Assembly: GCA_024281075.1 (NCBI GenBank)
Contig: JAMXLK010000007.1
Coordinates: 1-33,974, forward strand
Reading direction: 5' to 3'
Length of the DNA: 33,974 nt
DNA from: Vulcanimicrobiia bacterium
GTDB lineage: Bacteria > Vulcanimicrobiota > Vulcanimicrobiia > Vulcanimicrobiales > Vulcanimicrobiaceae
The notes under the pieces are model-generated. The model made no database searches. It was given only the letters and a program-made list of their open reading frames with translations, and was not told where the DNA came from. Below, one piece after another: positions 1 to 8,124 of the stretch. Both the position numbers and the translations under genes were made by a program. Position 1 is the first letter of the stretch. Each line of letters opens with the position of its first letter.

Positions 1-1738
1 TCGCCCAGCCACCGTAGTATATGTTCGTCGTGCCGTTGGGATTGGTGAAGCATTGCGCCGCGTTCGTCGGAAGGAAGTAAGCTAACGTGGCGCCCGATGC
101 CTTGATTTGGTAGTTCGGATTGTTGCAGACTACGTTCTTCGGAAGAAAAATGGTGTCGGTCTTCCACGGTATCTGATCGTAGCCGGCCGCGAACTCCAAG
201 CCTTTCCACGGGTGGAATCCGATCTGCGCTCCGAAAACTTCACTATTGATTTTGCCTAGAAACGATTTACCGGCATTCTGGTTCCATCCACCCTGTAGCG
301 CGATCCAAGGGGTCATCGCGTTGTTAAACGTGTACGATCCGTCAAACCACCACATATTAACGAGATCGTACATTCCGTAGAAATATGCGTCCGCCGCAAA
401 ACCGTGTCCTAAAGCATTAACACGCGGGCCCGACGGATCGAGGTACCCGACTCTGCCCATAGCAAAGCCGTCGGTCTGGATGCCGTTTCCATTTGGCAAA
501 AAGATGTTCGTTGGCAAGCCTGGATTGCCGGCGGGGTAACTCGTCAGCAACGTCTGCCGCGTGAACTGCGAGCTCGTTCGATTCTCGTACTCCAACATGT
601 CGAGCCCTTCGACTGTCAGGCCGCTTGGCCACGTGAAACCAAGGTCGCCGCCGAGATAGGCGGGCGGCTTGAGTCGCGAATCGGCCGCGCTCGAGCTCGC
701 CCACGGAGAGCTCTGTCCGTTCGTGGGTGTCGGCGTCGCAGTGAGAAGCTGCTCGCCGAGCGTTCCGTTCCAGCCGTACTGCTTATACTTCAGATAAGCC
801 TGATAGAACGTGCTGAGCGTAAAGCCGGGCAACGTGTCATCCGGGTTGGTATTCGGTGGAACTTGGGTGACGCAGACCGCGCCCTTGAGATGATTGGCGG
901 GAACGACGCACGGCCCGTCCATCGGATTGGCATAGAGATACGAACCGCCGAGATGCCAGCCGGTACCGACGAAATTGTAGTCGGCGCCTACCGAAACCGC
1001 GGTGTTCCAGCTGGCTTGATTGACGCCTGTCGGACTGTACGACGATGAAGAAAAGTTGTACTGAGCTCCGGGATTATTCGAAGCGTTCTGGCGCGTGAAA
1101 TAATACGATCGCACATATCCCGGAAACGTCCAGCCACTGGGTTTGATCGTCGGCACCGGCGTCGGCGGAGGTGCTTCGGTCGGCACGGGCGGAGCTTCGG
1201 TCGGCGGCGGCGTTGCCGGAATGTAGCGCACGACGACGATGCGGCGATCCGGCACCCACTGCACGTACGCACCCATCCCCTCCGAGATGACGCGCACCGG
1301 AACCAGCACGACGCCTTGATAGACGATCGGCGGCACGTCGAGCGGCCGCGACTCACCGTTGATCAGGACCTCGGGCTTGCCGACGGTCACGGCGACCTGC
1401 GCGCCGGGTTTGCTCACGGTTGCGGTCTTGGTGCCGGCGTCGTACGAAACGGTCGCTCCCATCTGCTCGAACATCGAGCGCAATGGAATGTACAGCGTAC
1501 CGCCGCGCACGAGCGCGGCGAGAACGCGGCCCTGCTTGAGGATGTCAGGACGCGCATAGACGTGACGATCGTTGTAGAGAATCGGAATCTGTCCGGATGG
1601 GGGAGCGCCGAAATCTGCGGCCGGAACCGAGGTGGCTTGTGCGACTGGTGTTGCCTGTGTTGCCGCCAGTGCAAAGCCGGTACTCGATAGAACCATTGCC
1701 GCGGCGACCAGCGCGATGCGAGCGCGAGTCAATAGCAC
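1..1738 (-). CDS. Secreted stalk-domain outer-membrane barrel (porin-like) protein, 3' end outside window
   Basis: The reading frame is open from a GTG at 1738 to the window edge (579 codons, no stop). An AAAGGAG ribosome site lies 10 bases before the GTG. Residues 1-26 form a Sec signal peptide (basic MLLTRAR, hydrophobic core, ALAA). Residues about 51-172 look like a copper amine oxidase N-terminal-like (stalk) domain: IPILYNDR, LYIPLRSMFEQMGA, LVPVRVISEGMGA, WVPDRRIVVV. A Pro/Thr/Glu linker follows to about 200. The rest is rich in Tyr, Trp, Asn and Gly with alternating strands, as expected of an outer-membrane beta-barrel. The stalk domain may anchor the barrel to the periplasm or cell wall, as SLH domains do in other diderm porins; that role is inferred. 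It lies downstream of phoB-phoR-pstB with a Pho-box-like repeat before it, so a phosphate-regulated channel is plausible. Substrate unknown. Confidence 0.75.
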   Translation of the reverse strand, partial: MLLTRARIALVAAAMVLSSTGFALAATQATPVAQATSVPAADFGAPPSGQIPILYNDRHVYARPDILKQGRVLAALVRGGTLYIPLRSMFEQMGATVSYDAGTKTATVSKPGAQVAVTVGKPEVLINGESRPLDVPPIVYQGVVLVPVRVISEGMGAYVQWVPDRRIVVVRYIPATPPPTEAPPVPTEAPPPTPVPTIKPSGWTFPGYVRSYYFTRQNASNNPGAQYNFSSSSYSPTGVNQASWNTAVSVGADYNFVGTGWHLGGSYLYANPMDGPCVVPANHLKGAVCVTQVPPNTNPDDTLPGFTLSTFYQAYLKYKQYGWNGTLGEQLLTATPTPTNGQSSPWASSSAADSRLKPPAYLGGDLGFTWPSGLTVEGLDMLEYENRTSSQFTRQTLLTSYPAGNPGLPTNIFLPNGNGIQTDGFAMGRVGYLDPSGPRVNALGHGFAADAYFYGMYDLVNMWWFDGSYTFNNAMTPWIALQGGWNQNAGKSFLGKINSEVFGAQIGFHPWKGLEFAAGYDQIPWKTDTIFLPKNVVCNNPNYQIKASGATLAYFLPTNAAQCFTNPNGTTNIYYGGWA

Positions 1739-1796
1739 GGTAGGGGTATCTCCTTTACGACTGCGTGGCTATGTAGCAACCAGTCTAACGGCCGCT

Positions 1797-1827
1797 GATT
1801 AAGAGCGGTTTAACGTTCGCTTAACCG
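1797..1827 (-). promoter_or_regulatory. Pho-box-like direct repeats upstream of the porin
   Basis: On the minus strand three 11-bp units follow one another: GTTAAGCGAAC, GTTAAACCGCT and CTTAATCAGCG. The TTAA cores start every 11 bases (plus-strand TTAA at 1799, 1810 and 1821). This one-helical-turn spacing is the hallmark of PhoB/PhoP/SphR binding sites, and the cyanobacterial type has YTTAACC-like units. The block ends about 60 bases before the porin start. A weak -10-like TAGACT follows it. The first two units also form an imperfect inverted repeat, so a weak terminator for pstB is an alternative reading, but no T-run follows. Confidence 0.55.
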
Positions 1828-1854
1828 CTTTGCTTGACCGCGCCAGTTTTTAGC

Positions 1855-2646
1855 TTATCCGAAGCGCCCCGTAATGTAGTCTTCGGTGCGCTTATCGCGC
1901 GGCTTGGTAAAGATCGTCGCAGTCGTATCCGCCTCGACGAGATCGCCCAAGAGAAAGAAAGCCGTGTTGTCGCTGATGCGCGCCGCTTGTTGCATCGAAT
2001 GCGTCACGATGACAACCGTGTACTGCTTCTTAAGATCGTCGATCAAATCTTCGATCTTACTCGTCGCGATCGGATCGAGCGCCGAGGCTGGCTCGTCCAT
2101 CAAGATCACTTCGGGATCGACGGCGAGGCAACGCGCGATGCAGAGCCGCTGCTGCTGGCCGCCGGAAAGCGCGAGCGCCGACCGATCGAGCCGGTCCTTG
2201 ACTTCGTCCCACAACGCGGCCTGACGCAAACTGCGCTCGCAGATCTCCGTCAACGCGGCGCTTCGCCGTTCGCCGTGAATACGCGGCCCGTAGACGACGT
2301 TGTCGAAGATCGATTTCGGAAACGGATTCGGCCGCTGGAAAACCATTCCGATGCGGTAGCGGATCGTTACCGGATCGATATCCGCAGCATAGATGTCTTG
2401 ATCGTCCAGCAAGACGCGTCCGTCCACGCGAGCGCCGGGCGTAAGGTCGTGCATGCGATTGAGCGCTCGAATGAACGTCGACTTGCCGCAGCCAGAGGGG
2501 CCGATCAACGCCATCACCCGATTGGCCGGAATGCGCAGCGATGCATTCTTGATCGCGCGGAACGCGCCGTAATAGACGTCTAAATTCTCGACGTCGATTT
2601 TCGTCTCGGTGGAGAGCGCAGCGGGCTCCGTCGCATTGGCAAACAT
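1855..2646 (-). CDS. pstB: Phosphate ABC transporter ATP-binding protein PstB
   Basis: This is the ATPase subunit of the high-affinity phosphate importer PstSCAB. From the ATG at 2646 it encodes 263 residues, the usual PstB length. Walker [10 protein letters not shown] is at 49-57, the Q-loop region [11 protein letters not shown] at about 102-112, the ABC signature LSGGQQQR at 160-167 and Walker B ILMDEP at 181-186. The H-loop [12 protein letters not shown] follows, and the protein ends in the PstB-typical [10 protein letters not shown]. The frame is open further upstream into phoR. An ATG at 2715 would add 23 residues, but the 2646 start leaves the usual short tail before the first strand ([12 protein letters not shown]). 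It follows phoR by 55 bases. The permease genes pstC/pstA and the binding protein are not in the window. Walker B continues as ASALDP rather than TSALDP, a common variant. Confidence 0.95.
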   Translation of the reverse strand: MFANATEPAALSTETKIDVENLDVYYGAFRAIKNASLRIPANRVMALIGPSGCGKSTFIRALNRMHDLTPGARVDGRVLLDDQDIYAADIDPVTIRYRIGMVFQRPNPFPKSIFDNVVYGPRIHGERRSAALTEICERSLRQAALWDEVKDRLDRSALALSGGQQQRLCIARCLAVDPEVILMDEPASALDPIATSKIEDLIDDLKKQYTVVIVTHSMQQAARISDNTAFFLLGDLVEADTTATIFTKPRDKRTEDYITGRFG

Positions 2647-2701
2647 CGGCGCTTCGTCTTTCGGCGCACTTTCTTCCGATGCCCGTCCGGAGTTAAGAAC
2701 G

Positions 2702-3892
2702 TTAAGAGGCCGCATCGCGTTTGATCCGCATGATCGGAAGCCGAATGGTGAAGGCGGTCCCGCGGCCGAGCATCGATTCCGCGGAAATTGCACCGCCGTG
2801 TGCGTCGATGATGCCTTTGACGATAGCGAGGCCGAGCCCGGCACCGCTGCTGCCGCGTTTGCGCGAGCGATCGACGACGTAAAAGCGCTCGAAGATGTGC
2901 GGCAGATCGCGATATGGGATGCCTTCGCCGGTATCGCGTACGCGCAAGACTGCATCGCTGTCGCGCGCGTCGACCTCAACCCGTATGCGTCCGCCGCCGC
3001 GCGTATGCCGTAGCGCGTTGTCGATCAAATTGACGAAGACTTGGGCCAAGCGATCCGGATCCGCTTCGACGCGAACCGGGCGCAACGCGGTCAACTCCAG
3101 CTCAATCCCCTTATTCGCCGCTTGCTGGTCGAAGGACGCAACGATCGGCCGCGCGATCTCTTCGAGGTCGACGTCGCGCACGTTGAGCTTGAGCTGCCCC
3201 GATTCGGCACGCGCCTGCTCCAGCAGCTGTCCCACGAGCGCTGCCAGACGATCCACTTGGGCAAGTGCTTGCGGCACGAAGAGGTCGCGCGCTTCCTGTT
3301 CGGGCGCTTCCAGAACCGTTTCGAGCATGAGCTTGATGGACGAGAGCGGCGTTCGCAGTTCGTGCGACACGTTGGAGAGAAACTCTTTGCGGGCGCGATC
3401 CAGCCGAAGCAGTGCGGTTTGATCGTCGGAAAAGATCACGACGCGGCGCGACTCCTCGTCGCTGTCGGTGAGCGGATAGATGGAAACGCGATAGGTGCGC
3501 TGGCCGGTCGCGCCCGTCAGCATCAGCGGCGCGACCGAGGCCTCGCCGCGCAGCGCGTCGCCGATGCGCCGTTCGAGTTCGACGTTTGGAATTGCCTCAA
3601 TAACGTGAACGTTCAACGCCCGATCCGGATCAAATCCGAACGTCGTGCCGGCAGCCGCATTGGCGAACTCCACGCGGCACGTTCGGTCGACGAGCACGAC
3701 GCCGATCGGCAGTGCGTGTACGAGCCGCGCAAAAGCGTTATCGAAGGAAATCGGCGCCGATGCGGGCGCACGCAACGGGGCCGGCTCCGCGACCGGAGCC
3801 GCCGATTCGGAAGTGCGAAAAAGCCTCGCAAGAAGAACGCCGCCGGCGGCGCCGGCAATCAACGCGAGAAGCACCCACTCGAGCGGGGTCAA
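2702..3892 (-). CDS. phoR: Phosphate-regulon sensor histidine kinase PhoR
   Basis: Membrane sensor kinase of the PhoR-PhoB pair, 396 residues. One N-terminal membrane helix (about 4-24) is followed by an Ala/Pro linker and a PAS domain (about 50-150). The HisKA dimerisation domain carries the phospho-accepting His177 in [17 protein letters not shown]. The HATPase domain has an N-box [10 protein letters not shown] (288-297), a G1 box DTGEGIP (320-326) and a later [11 protein letters not shown] box. The start is a TTG 15 bases after the phoB stop, with TAAGGA upstream; a GTG six codons downstream is an alternative. Placement between phoB and pstB and the PhoR-like architecture (short N-terminus, PAS, no large periplasmic domain) support PhoR over another kinase. 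Signal input would probably come through PstB/PhoU; phoU is not seen here. Confidence 0.9.
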   Translation of the reverse strand: MTPLEWVLLALIAGAAGGVLLARLFRTSESAAPVAEPAPLRAPASAPISFDNAFARLVHALPIGVVLVDRTCRVEFANAAAGTTFGFDPDRALNVHVIEAIPNVELERRIGDALRGEASVAPLMLTGATGQRTYRVSIYPLTDSDEESRRVVIFSDDQTALLRLDRARKEFLSNVSHELRTPLSSIKLMLETVLEAPEQEARDLFVPQALAQVDRLAALVGQLLEQARAESGQLKLNVRDVDLEEIARPIVASFDQQAANKGIELELTALRPVRVEADPDRLAQVFVNLIDNALRHTRGGGRIRVEVDARDSDAVLRVRDTGEGIPYRDLPHIFERFYVVDRSRKRGSSGAGLGLAIVKGIIDAHGGAISAESMLGRGTAFTIRLPIMRIKRDAAS

Positions 3893-3907
3893 GTGCGCGG
3901 AACGTCC

Positions 3908-4648
3908 TTAGGCTTTGAACATGTAACCACGGCTGCGCACCGTCAGAATGTGTCGCGGTGTCCGCGAATCTTCCTCGATTTTCTCACGCAGCCAACGGAT
4001 ATGGACGCTAACGGTCTGCTGCTCGCCTTCGAAATCGTACCCCCAAACCTTATCGAGTAACGTCTGGCGGGTGACGACGCGGCCCTGGTTTTCCATCAGA
4101 ACGCGCAATAGCCCAAACTCTTTGGGCGCAAGCGCAACCTCTTTTCCACGTACGGTCAACTGTTGCCGGGACGGATCCAAAACGATCGATCCAAGCACAA
4201 TGGCCTCCTCGTGCCCGGAATGTATCGAGGTTTGCCGGCGCAGCCGCGCCTTGACGCGCGCCAGAAACTCGTGCAGCGCGAACGGTTTGGTTACGTAATC
4301 GTCGGCACCAAGCTCCAGCGCAAGAACTTTGTCGATCTCCTGATCCTTCGCGGTCAGCATAATAATCGGCACCGGACTGAACTTGCGAATCTCCTTGCAC
4401 GCTTCCACGCCGTCGAGTACGGGCAGCATGATGTCGAGCACGATCAGGTCCGGCTGCTCGCGTTGTGCCATGGCGATGGCGCTGCGTCCGTCGCCGGCAG
4501 TGACGACCGCATAGCCGCTGCGCTCCAAGTTGAATCGAAGTGTCTGCAGAATCGCAGACTCATCGTCTACGACGAGAATCTTCTTGTTGAACTCCGGCGT
4601 CTTGACCAGCGCGCTACGCGGCGGCTTAACTTCCGTCGTTGTACTCAT
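3908..4648 (-). CDS. phoB: Response regulator PhoB (OmpR family)
   Basis: DNA-binding response regulator of 246 residues. The receiver domain has acidic residues Asp28/Asp29 (VVDDE), phospho-acceptor Asp72 in IVLDIMLP, Thr99 and Lys121 in YVTKPF. The C-terminal winged helix has LAPKEFGLLRVLMENQGRV and ends TVRSRGYMFKA, typical of OmpR/PhoB. A tail of about 22 residues before the receiver (MSTTTEVKPP...) is longer than usual. The start codon lies inside the last codons of the upstream dehydrogenase (23-base overlap), so translation may be coupled. The neighbouring phoR and pstB justify the Pho assignment, and the 11-bp TTAA repeats at 1797-1827 are the most obvious candidate target in the window. 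Confidence 0.92.
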   Translation of the reverse strand: MSTTTEVKPPRSALVKTPEFNKKILVVDDESAILQTLRFNLERSGYAVVTAGDGRSAIAMAQREQPDLIVLDIMLPVLDGVEACKEIRKFSPVPIIMLTAKDQEIDKVLALELGADDYVTKPFALHEFLARVKARLRRQTSIHSGHEEAIVLGSIVLDPSRQQLTVRGKEVALAPKEFGLLRVLMENQGRVVTRQTLLDKVWGYDFEGEQQTVSVHIRWLREKIEEDSRTPRHILTVRSRGYMFKA

Positions 4649-5507
4649 ACTCTTTTACTATCGCGCTGTAGTCCAGCGCGCCGTCCCCTCTAGCAGAGCG
4701 AGTGGTGTAGAGCTGATATGCCAGCCCCGTGGCCGGCATCGGGTGGCTCATCGTGCGCGCCGCGTCGAGCGCCGCGGCGAGGTCCTTGCGAAGCAGATCC
4801 ATTGCAAACCCGCCGTCAAAACTCCCCGCGAGCCACGTTTTCGGCAGCCACTCGGCGAGAATGTAGTTCGACGCCGTCGCCGAGCCGAGCACGGCTCGCA
4901 CGGCACCCAAATCCGCGCCGGCGCGCTTTGCAAAAACGAGCCCTTCCGCGTTGGCGATCATGACGTTTGCGATGATGATTTGGTTGACCAGCTTAACGGT
5001 CTCTCCCATGCCGACCGGGCCGACGTGGTGCGGCGTTCCCATGGCGCGTAGAACCGGCTCCGTTCGCTCGAAAGCCGCGGGTGACGCGCCCACCATAATC
5101 GTCAGCGTTCCTTGGCGCGCCCGAACGGGGCCGCCGCTCACCGGCGCGTCGACAAAGTCGATATGGCGCTCGGCGAGCCGCGCGGCGAAAACCCGCGACG
5201 CAACCGGCGAAATCGTCGACATGTCAACGACGACCAAGCCCGCGCGCGCACCCGCTGTGACGCCGCGCGGACCAAAGAGCGCATCGTCGACTTGCGGTGC
5301 GTCCGGCACGCAGAGCACGACGGCATCGCTCGTGCCTGCGAGCTCCGCGGGATCGGCCGCTTCAGTGACGCCCGCCTCACGCAACCGGTCGAGTGCATCG
5401 CGCCGGCGATACACGCTCGCCCTAACATCGTAGCCCGCGCGGCGTAACGCCGCAGCCATCGGCTCGCCCATGGCGCCAAGACCGATAAAGCCGATGCGCG
5501 CAATCAC
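4626..5507 (-). CDS. NAD(P)-dependent beta-hydroxyacid dehydrogenase (3-hydroxyisobutyrate dehydrogenase family)
   Basis: A 293-residue member of the beta-hydroxyacid dehydrogenase family, which oxidises 3-hydroxyisobutyrate, tartronate semialdehyde, glyoxylate or similar compounds. The N-terminal Rossmann motif is GFIGLGAMGEPMA (6-18). The substrate-binding DAPVSGGPVRARQGT is at 120-134 and the catalytic lysine is Lys172 in GETVKLVNQ. The C-terminal all-helical domain ends in DYSAIVKEYE, near the family's usual DxSAxxxxLE end. The start is GTG 5507 with AAAGG about nine bases upstream. The exact substrate cannot be read from the sequence. It overlaps phoB by 23 bases and appears to be the first gene of that transcript; a link to phosphate is not evident. 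Confidence 0.88.
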   Translation of the reverse strand: MIARIGFIGLGAMGEPMAAALRRAGYDVRASVYRRRDALDRLREAGVTEAADPAELAGTSDAVVLCVPDAPQVDDALFGPRGVTAGARAGLVVVDMSTISPVASRVFAARLAERHIDFVDAPVSGGPVRARQGTLTIMVGASPAAFERTEPVLRAMGTPHHVGPVGMGETVKLVNQIIIANVMIANAEGLVFAKRAGADLGAVRAVLGSATASNYILAEWLPKTWLAGSFDGGFAMDLLRKDLAAALDAARTMSHPMPATGLAYQLYTTRSARGDGALDYSAIVKEYEYNDGS

Positions 5508-5569
5508 GAGCGGGGCCTTTGTGCGTTGCTTGAGGATAACCTTCGGGGCCCGGCGAAGCCGACGCTATT

Positions 5570-6496
5570 ATGACAGCAGCCGTCACTCCCCGCGTCGCGC
5601 GGCCTACCTTCGACGCGTTGAACCTCTCGATCGGCAAACGGACGCGTTTGCACCGCTTGATGTACGAGCACGGCCCCGCAAACGGCACGCTCATGATGTT
5701 GCCGATCGATCAGGGTCTGGAACACGGTCCGGTGGATTTTTTCGATAATCCCGATTCGGTGGACACCGACTGGATCTACCGGCTTGCGGTAGAGGGCAAC
5801 TTTTCCGGCATCGCGCTGCACGTCGGCCTTGCCCAAAAATATCAGAAGAACTATTGCGGCCGCGTGCCGCTGCTGCTCAAAGTCAACGGCAAGACGAACA
5901 TTCCGCCCGACGACGAAGCCTTCAGCCCGCTGACGTCCTCGGTCGAAGATGCGGTGCGTTTGGGCGCGGATGCGGTCGGTTACACGCTTTACGTCGGAAG
6001 TCCGTCACAAGAGGTCGACATCGCACAATGCAACGAGGTGCGGCGCGATTGCGAACGGTTTGGAATGCCGCTCGTGATCTGGGCGTATCCTCGCGGATCG
6101 GCCGTGAAAGCCAAGGGCGGAATCGATTCGCTCTACGCCGTCGACTACGCGGCGCGAGTCGCGTGCGAGCTGGGCGCCGACGTCATCAAGCTCAACGAGC
6201 CGGTTTGGAAAGCCGACGACGCCGCGAAGCTGCCCAAACCGTACAACACGCTGGAATTCGACGACGTCGACGGTTTGCGCAAAGTCGTCAAGTCGGCGGG
6301 CCGGAGCCTCGTGCTCGTCTCCGGTGGGAGCAAGATGGGCGACGAAGCGACCATTCACAAAGCACACGTCGCGATGGCGGCCGGATGCGTCGGCTTAATT
6401 TTCGGACGAAATATGTGGCAGCGCAAGTGGGATGAAGCGCTGTCGATGGCGTCGCGTATGCACGACGTCATGCGTGACTACGGCCAAGACCAGTAA
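5570..6496 (+). CDS. Class I fructose-bisphosphate aldolase, DhnA/FbaB (archaeal) type
   Basis: This enzyme of 308 residues interconverts fructose 1,6-bisphosphate with glyceraldehyde 3-phosphate and dihydroxyacetone phosphate. It belongs to the DeoC/LacD/DhnA superfamily rather than the eukaryotic class I or zinc class II types. Visible motifs are LPIDQGLEHGP (44-54), LLLKVNGKTN (101-110), IWAYPRG (170-176) and GADVIKLNEP (202-211), with Lys207 as probable Schiff-base residue. VSGGSK and LIFGRNMWQR form the C-terminal phosphate-binding loops. The gene is divergent from the dehydrogenase (62-base gap). No convincing ribosome site precedes the ATG; TATTAT overlaps the start, so a short-leader or downstream start remains possible. 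Together with pyruvate kinase at 22178 it indicates a glycolytic/gluconeogenic role. Confidence 0.92.
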   Translation: MTAAVTPRVARPTFDALNLSIGKRTRLHRLMYEHGPANGTLMMLPIDQGLEHGPVDFFDNPDSVDTDWIYRLAVEGNFSGIALHVGLAQKYQKNYCGRVPLLLKVNGKTNIPPDDEAFSPLTSSVEDAVRLGADAVGYTLYVGSPSQEVDIAQCNEVRRDCERFGMPLVIWAYPRGSAVKAKGGIDSLYAVDYAARVACELGADVIKLNEPVWKADDAAKLPKPYNTLEFDDVDGLRKVVKSAGRSLVLVSGGSKMGDEATIHKAHVAMAAGCVGLIFGRNMWQRKWDEALSMASRMHDVMRDYGQDQ

Positions 6497-6513
6497 CGAC
6501 CGTACGATCTAAA

Positions 6514-6783
6514 CTAGTGTGCTGTAGCTTGAGCGGTGGCGCACTGCATGCATTGATAGCCGACCGCGCCGCCGTGGTGCTGCACGATCATCTGGTCGAG
6601 CGTTCCGCGCCGGCCGCATGAAGCGCAGGCGTACGTCGCCGTCGTGCTCGCGGTCGCAGTCGCAGCCGCGGCCTTTTCGTGGCGCTTCGCAACCCAGAAC
6701 GTAAGGTAGATCACCGCACCGACCACCCAGGGCGCCCACGCAAAGAACGAGTCGAAGGCGTGGCTGGAGATCGCGGCAATCAT
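6514..6783 (-). CDS. Small membrane protein with zinc ribbon
   Basis: An 89-residue protein that I do not recognise as a named family. One membrane helix lies at about 14-31 (FFAWAPWVVGAVIYLTFWVA), followed by a Lys/Ala/Thr linker. The C-terminal zinc ribbon has two CxxC knuckles (CASC and CMQC) about 25 residues apart. The ATG overlaps the ferredoxin stop by four bases (ATGA), so both are probably translated together. The protein ends 17 bases from the convergent aldolase gene. Coupling to a ferredoxin hints at a redox or metal context, but this is inference. Confidence 0.7.
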   Translation of the reverse strand: MIAAISSHAFDSFFAWAPWVVGAVIYLTFWVAKRHEKAAAATATASTTATYACASCGRRGTLDQMIVQHHGGAVGYQCMQCATAQATAH

Positions 6784-7022
6784 TTTTTAAAATATTCCGC
6801 GTTGATTTCCGTGTAGTTCTGCCACTTCTCGGGAACGTCGGAATCGGCGAAGATTGCTTCGACCGGGCAGGCTGAGACACACGCGCCGCAGTCGATGCAG
6901 ACTTCCGGATCGATGTAGAGCATCTCGTCTTCATCCTTGCCGTGGATGCAGTCGACCGGACAAACGTCCACACACGATTTGTCTTTGGTTCCGATGCACG
7001 GCTCGGTGATAACGTAGGCCAT
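6780..7022 (-). CDS. fdxA: 7Fe (3Fe-4S/4Fe-4S) ferredoxin, FdxA type
   Basis: An 80-residue soluble electron carrier. The first cluster motif, starting CIGTKDKSCVDVCPVDC, has the Cys-x7-Cys-x3-Cys spacing followed by a further Cys-Pro-type site, as in actinobacterial and Thermus seven-iron ferredoxins. The second motif is CIDCGACVSACPVEA. The C-terminal PEKWQNYTEINAEYF tail is typical of FdxA. Length matches the core of the family (the longer C-terminal extension is absent). It is preceded by a GlsB-like gene (36-base gap) and overlaps the zinc-ribbon gene by ATGA. The ribosome site (GGAAG) is about ten bases before the ATG. Its redox partners are not in the window. Confidence 0.95.
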   Translation of the reverse strand: MAYVITEPCIGTKDKSCVDVCPVDCIHGKDEDEMLYIDPEVCIDCGACVSACPVEAIFADSDVPEKWQNYTEINAEYFKK

Positions 7023-7058
7023 AAAATTTCAGCTTCCCTCGATAGGCTTGGGCGCCCT

Positions 7059-7319
7059 TCAGACGGTGCTTCGGCCGCTGACTGCCCGCAATATCCAGAG
7101 TAAAACGACCGCGCCGATAAAGGCGCAGACTAAACTCGGAAGGTTGAAACCGGTTACGCCCACATGGCCAAACAGCCCGTAAAGCCAGCCCCCGATCAGC
7201 GCTCCCACGACGCCGACGATCACATCGGCAATGCAGCCGCCGGGCGCTGCGCCGGGAACGACCCAACGGGCGACCAGGCCGACGATCAGCCCGAAAATAA
7301 TCCAGCTGAGAATTCCCAC
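7059..7319 (-). CDS. GlsB/YeaQ/YmgE family membrane protein (stress-associated)
   Basis: An 86-residue membrane protein of the so-called transglycosylase-associated family. It has three hydrophobic segments: ILSWIIFGLIVGLVARWVVP, CIADVIVGVVGALIGGWLYG and LPSLVCAFIGAVVLLWILRA. The glycine-rich GxxGxxxGG pattern in the second helix is characteristic. The start is a GTG with a strong GAGGAGG ribosome site six bases upstream. Homologues are often induced by envelope or acid stress, but their biochemical activity is not established. It is the first gene of a three-gene minus-strand group and is divergent from the SIMPL-domain gene (62-base gap), where promoters for both must lie. Confidence 0.9.
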   Translation of the reverse strand: MGILSWIIFGLIVGLVARWVVPGAAPGGCIADVIVGVVGALIGGWLYGLFGHVGVTGFNLPSLVCAFIGAVVLLWILRAVSGRSTV

Positions 7320-7381
7320 GGCGTACCTCCTCGGAACGAGCGCAAAGGGACGACACCTCGCTACGTTGGAGCATACCCATT

Positions 7382-8080
7382 ATGAAGCGTACTTTCTTTT
7401 GCCTGCTGCTCACACTTGGCGTCTTCGCCGCGCGAGCGGTCGCCGCGCAGGCTGCGGGAACTGAAATTACGGCGCCGGGAAACGGAAGCGTCGCGCTGCC
7501 GCCCGACATGGCAACCATCAGCGCGGCCGTGGAGACGAACGCCGACAACGCCAACGACGCCATCTCGCAAAATAATGCGCGTTACGAGCGAATCGTAACG
7601 GCGCTCGCTCGGGAAGGCATTGCTCGAAACGATATCACGCTCTCCTACTACAACGTCAGCTACAATCCACGCCCGCGAACGATGCCGCCGAATTCAACCG
7701 GAGAGCGCTATGGTTATACGGTGTCGCGCAACTTTTCGGTCAAGGTTCGTAAGATCGCTTCGACGGGCCGAGTGAGCGACGCATGCATCGCTGCGGGCGC
7801 GACCGCGATTAACGGCGTCACGTTCGGTCTGTCGAATCCGGCGTCCGCACGCGGTGAAGCGACGCGAAAAGCGGTCGCCGAAGCTCGTGACAACGCCGAG
7901 GCATTAGCGGCGGCAGCCGGGCTGCACATCACCTCCATCAAAAGCATCGAGCTGGGTGGCGTCGGTCCAGGGCCGGTGCCGATGATGCGCGTCGCCGCGG
8001 CAAATGCCCCGACCGAATTCGATCAATCCAACGTCAACGTGACGGTGTCGGTGACCGTGGTCTTCCTCGCCGGCCCGTGA
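7382..8080 (+). CDS. Periplasmic SIMPL (DUF541) domain protein
   Basis: A 232-residue exported protein. A signal peptide covers about residues 1-24 (MKRTFFCLLLTLGVFAARAVAAQA). The rest is one SIMPL/DUF541 domain: it begins ITAPGNGSVALPPDMATISAAVET, has helices with the family's NN.....I..L...GI....I pattern (NNARYERIVTALAREGI), and ends in alternating strands (VNVTVSVTVVFLA). Family members form periplasmic oligomers and are linked to oxidative stress or outer-membrane maintenance; the function here is not defined. It is followed 44 bases later by the Clp-like ATPase on the same strand and they may be co-transcribed. Confidence 0.88.
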   Translation: MKRTFFCLLLTLGVFAARAVAAQAAGTEITAPGNGSVALPPDMATISAAVETNADNANDAISQNNARYERIVTALAREGIARNDITLSYYNVSYNPRPRTMPPNSTGERYGYTVSRNFSVKVRKIASTGRVSDACIAAGATAINGVTFGLSNPASARGEATRKAVAEARDNAEALAAAAGLHITSIKSIELGGVGPGPVPMMRVAAANAPTEFDQSNVNVTVSVTVVFLAGP

Positions 8081-8124
8081 ACCCGTCCGAAACCCCAACC
8101 TAAGGCCGGCGGTAGAGGATAAGG

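Noticed and set aside
2692-2706. Two GTTAAG repeats at the phoR/pstB junction as a second Pho box
   Set aside because: The spacing is 9 bases, not 11, and they lie at the end of phoR coding sequence.
2647-2979. Upstream extension of the pstB frame
   Set aside because: It lies inside phoR in another frame, and PstB proteins start shortly before the first strand; ATG 2646 gives a normal length.
3041-4060. 339-codon plus-strand frame antisense to phoR/phoB
   Set aside because: A shadow of strong genes on the minus strand; composition is Arg-rich with no recognisable domain.
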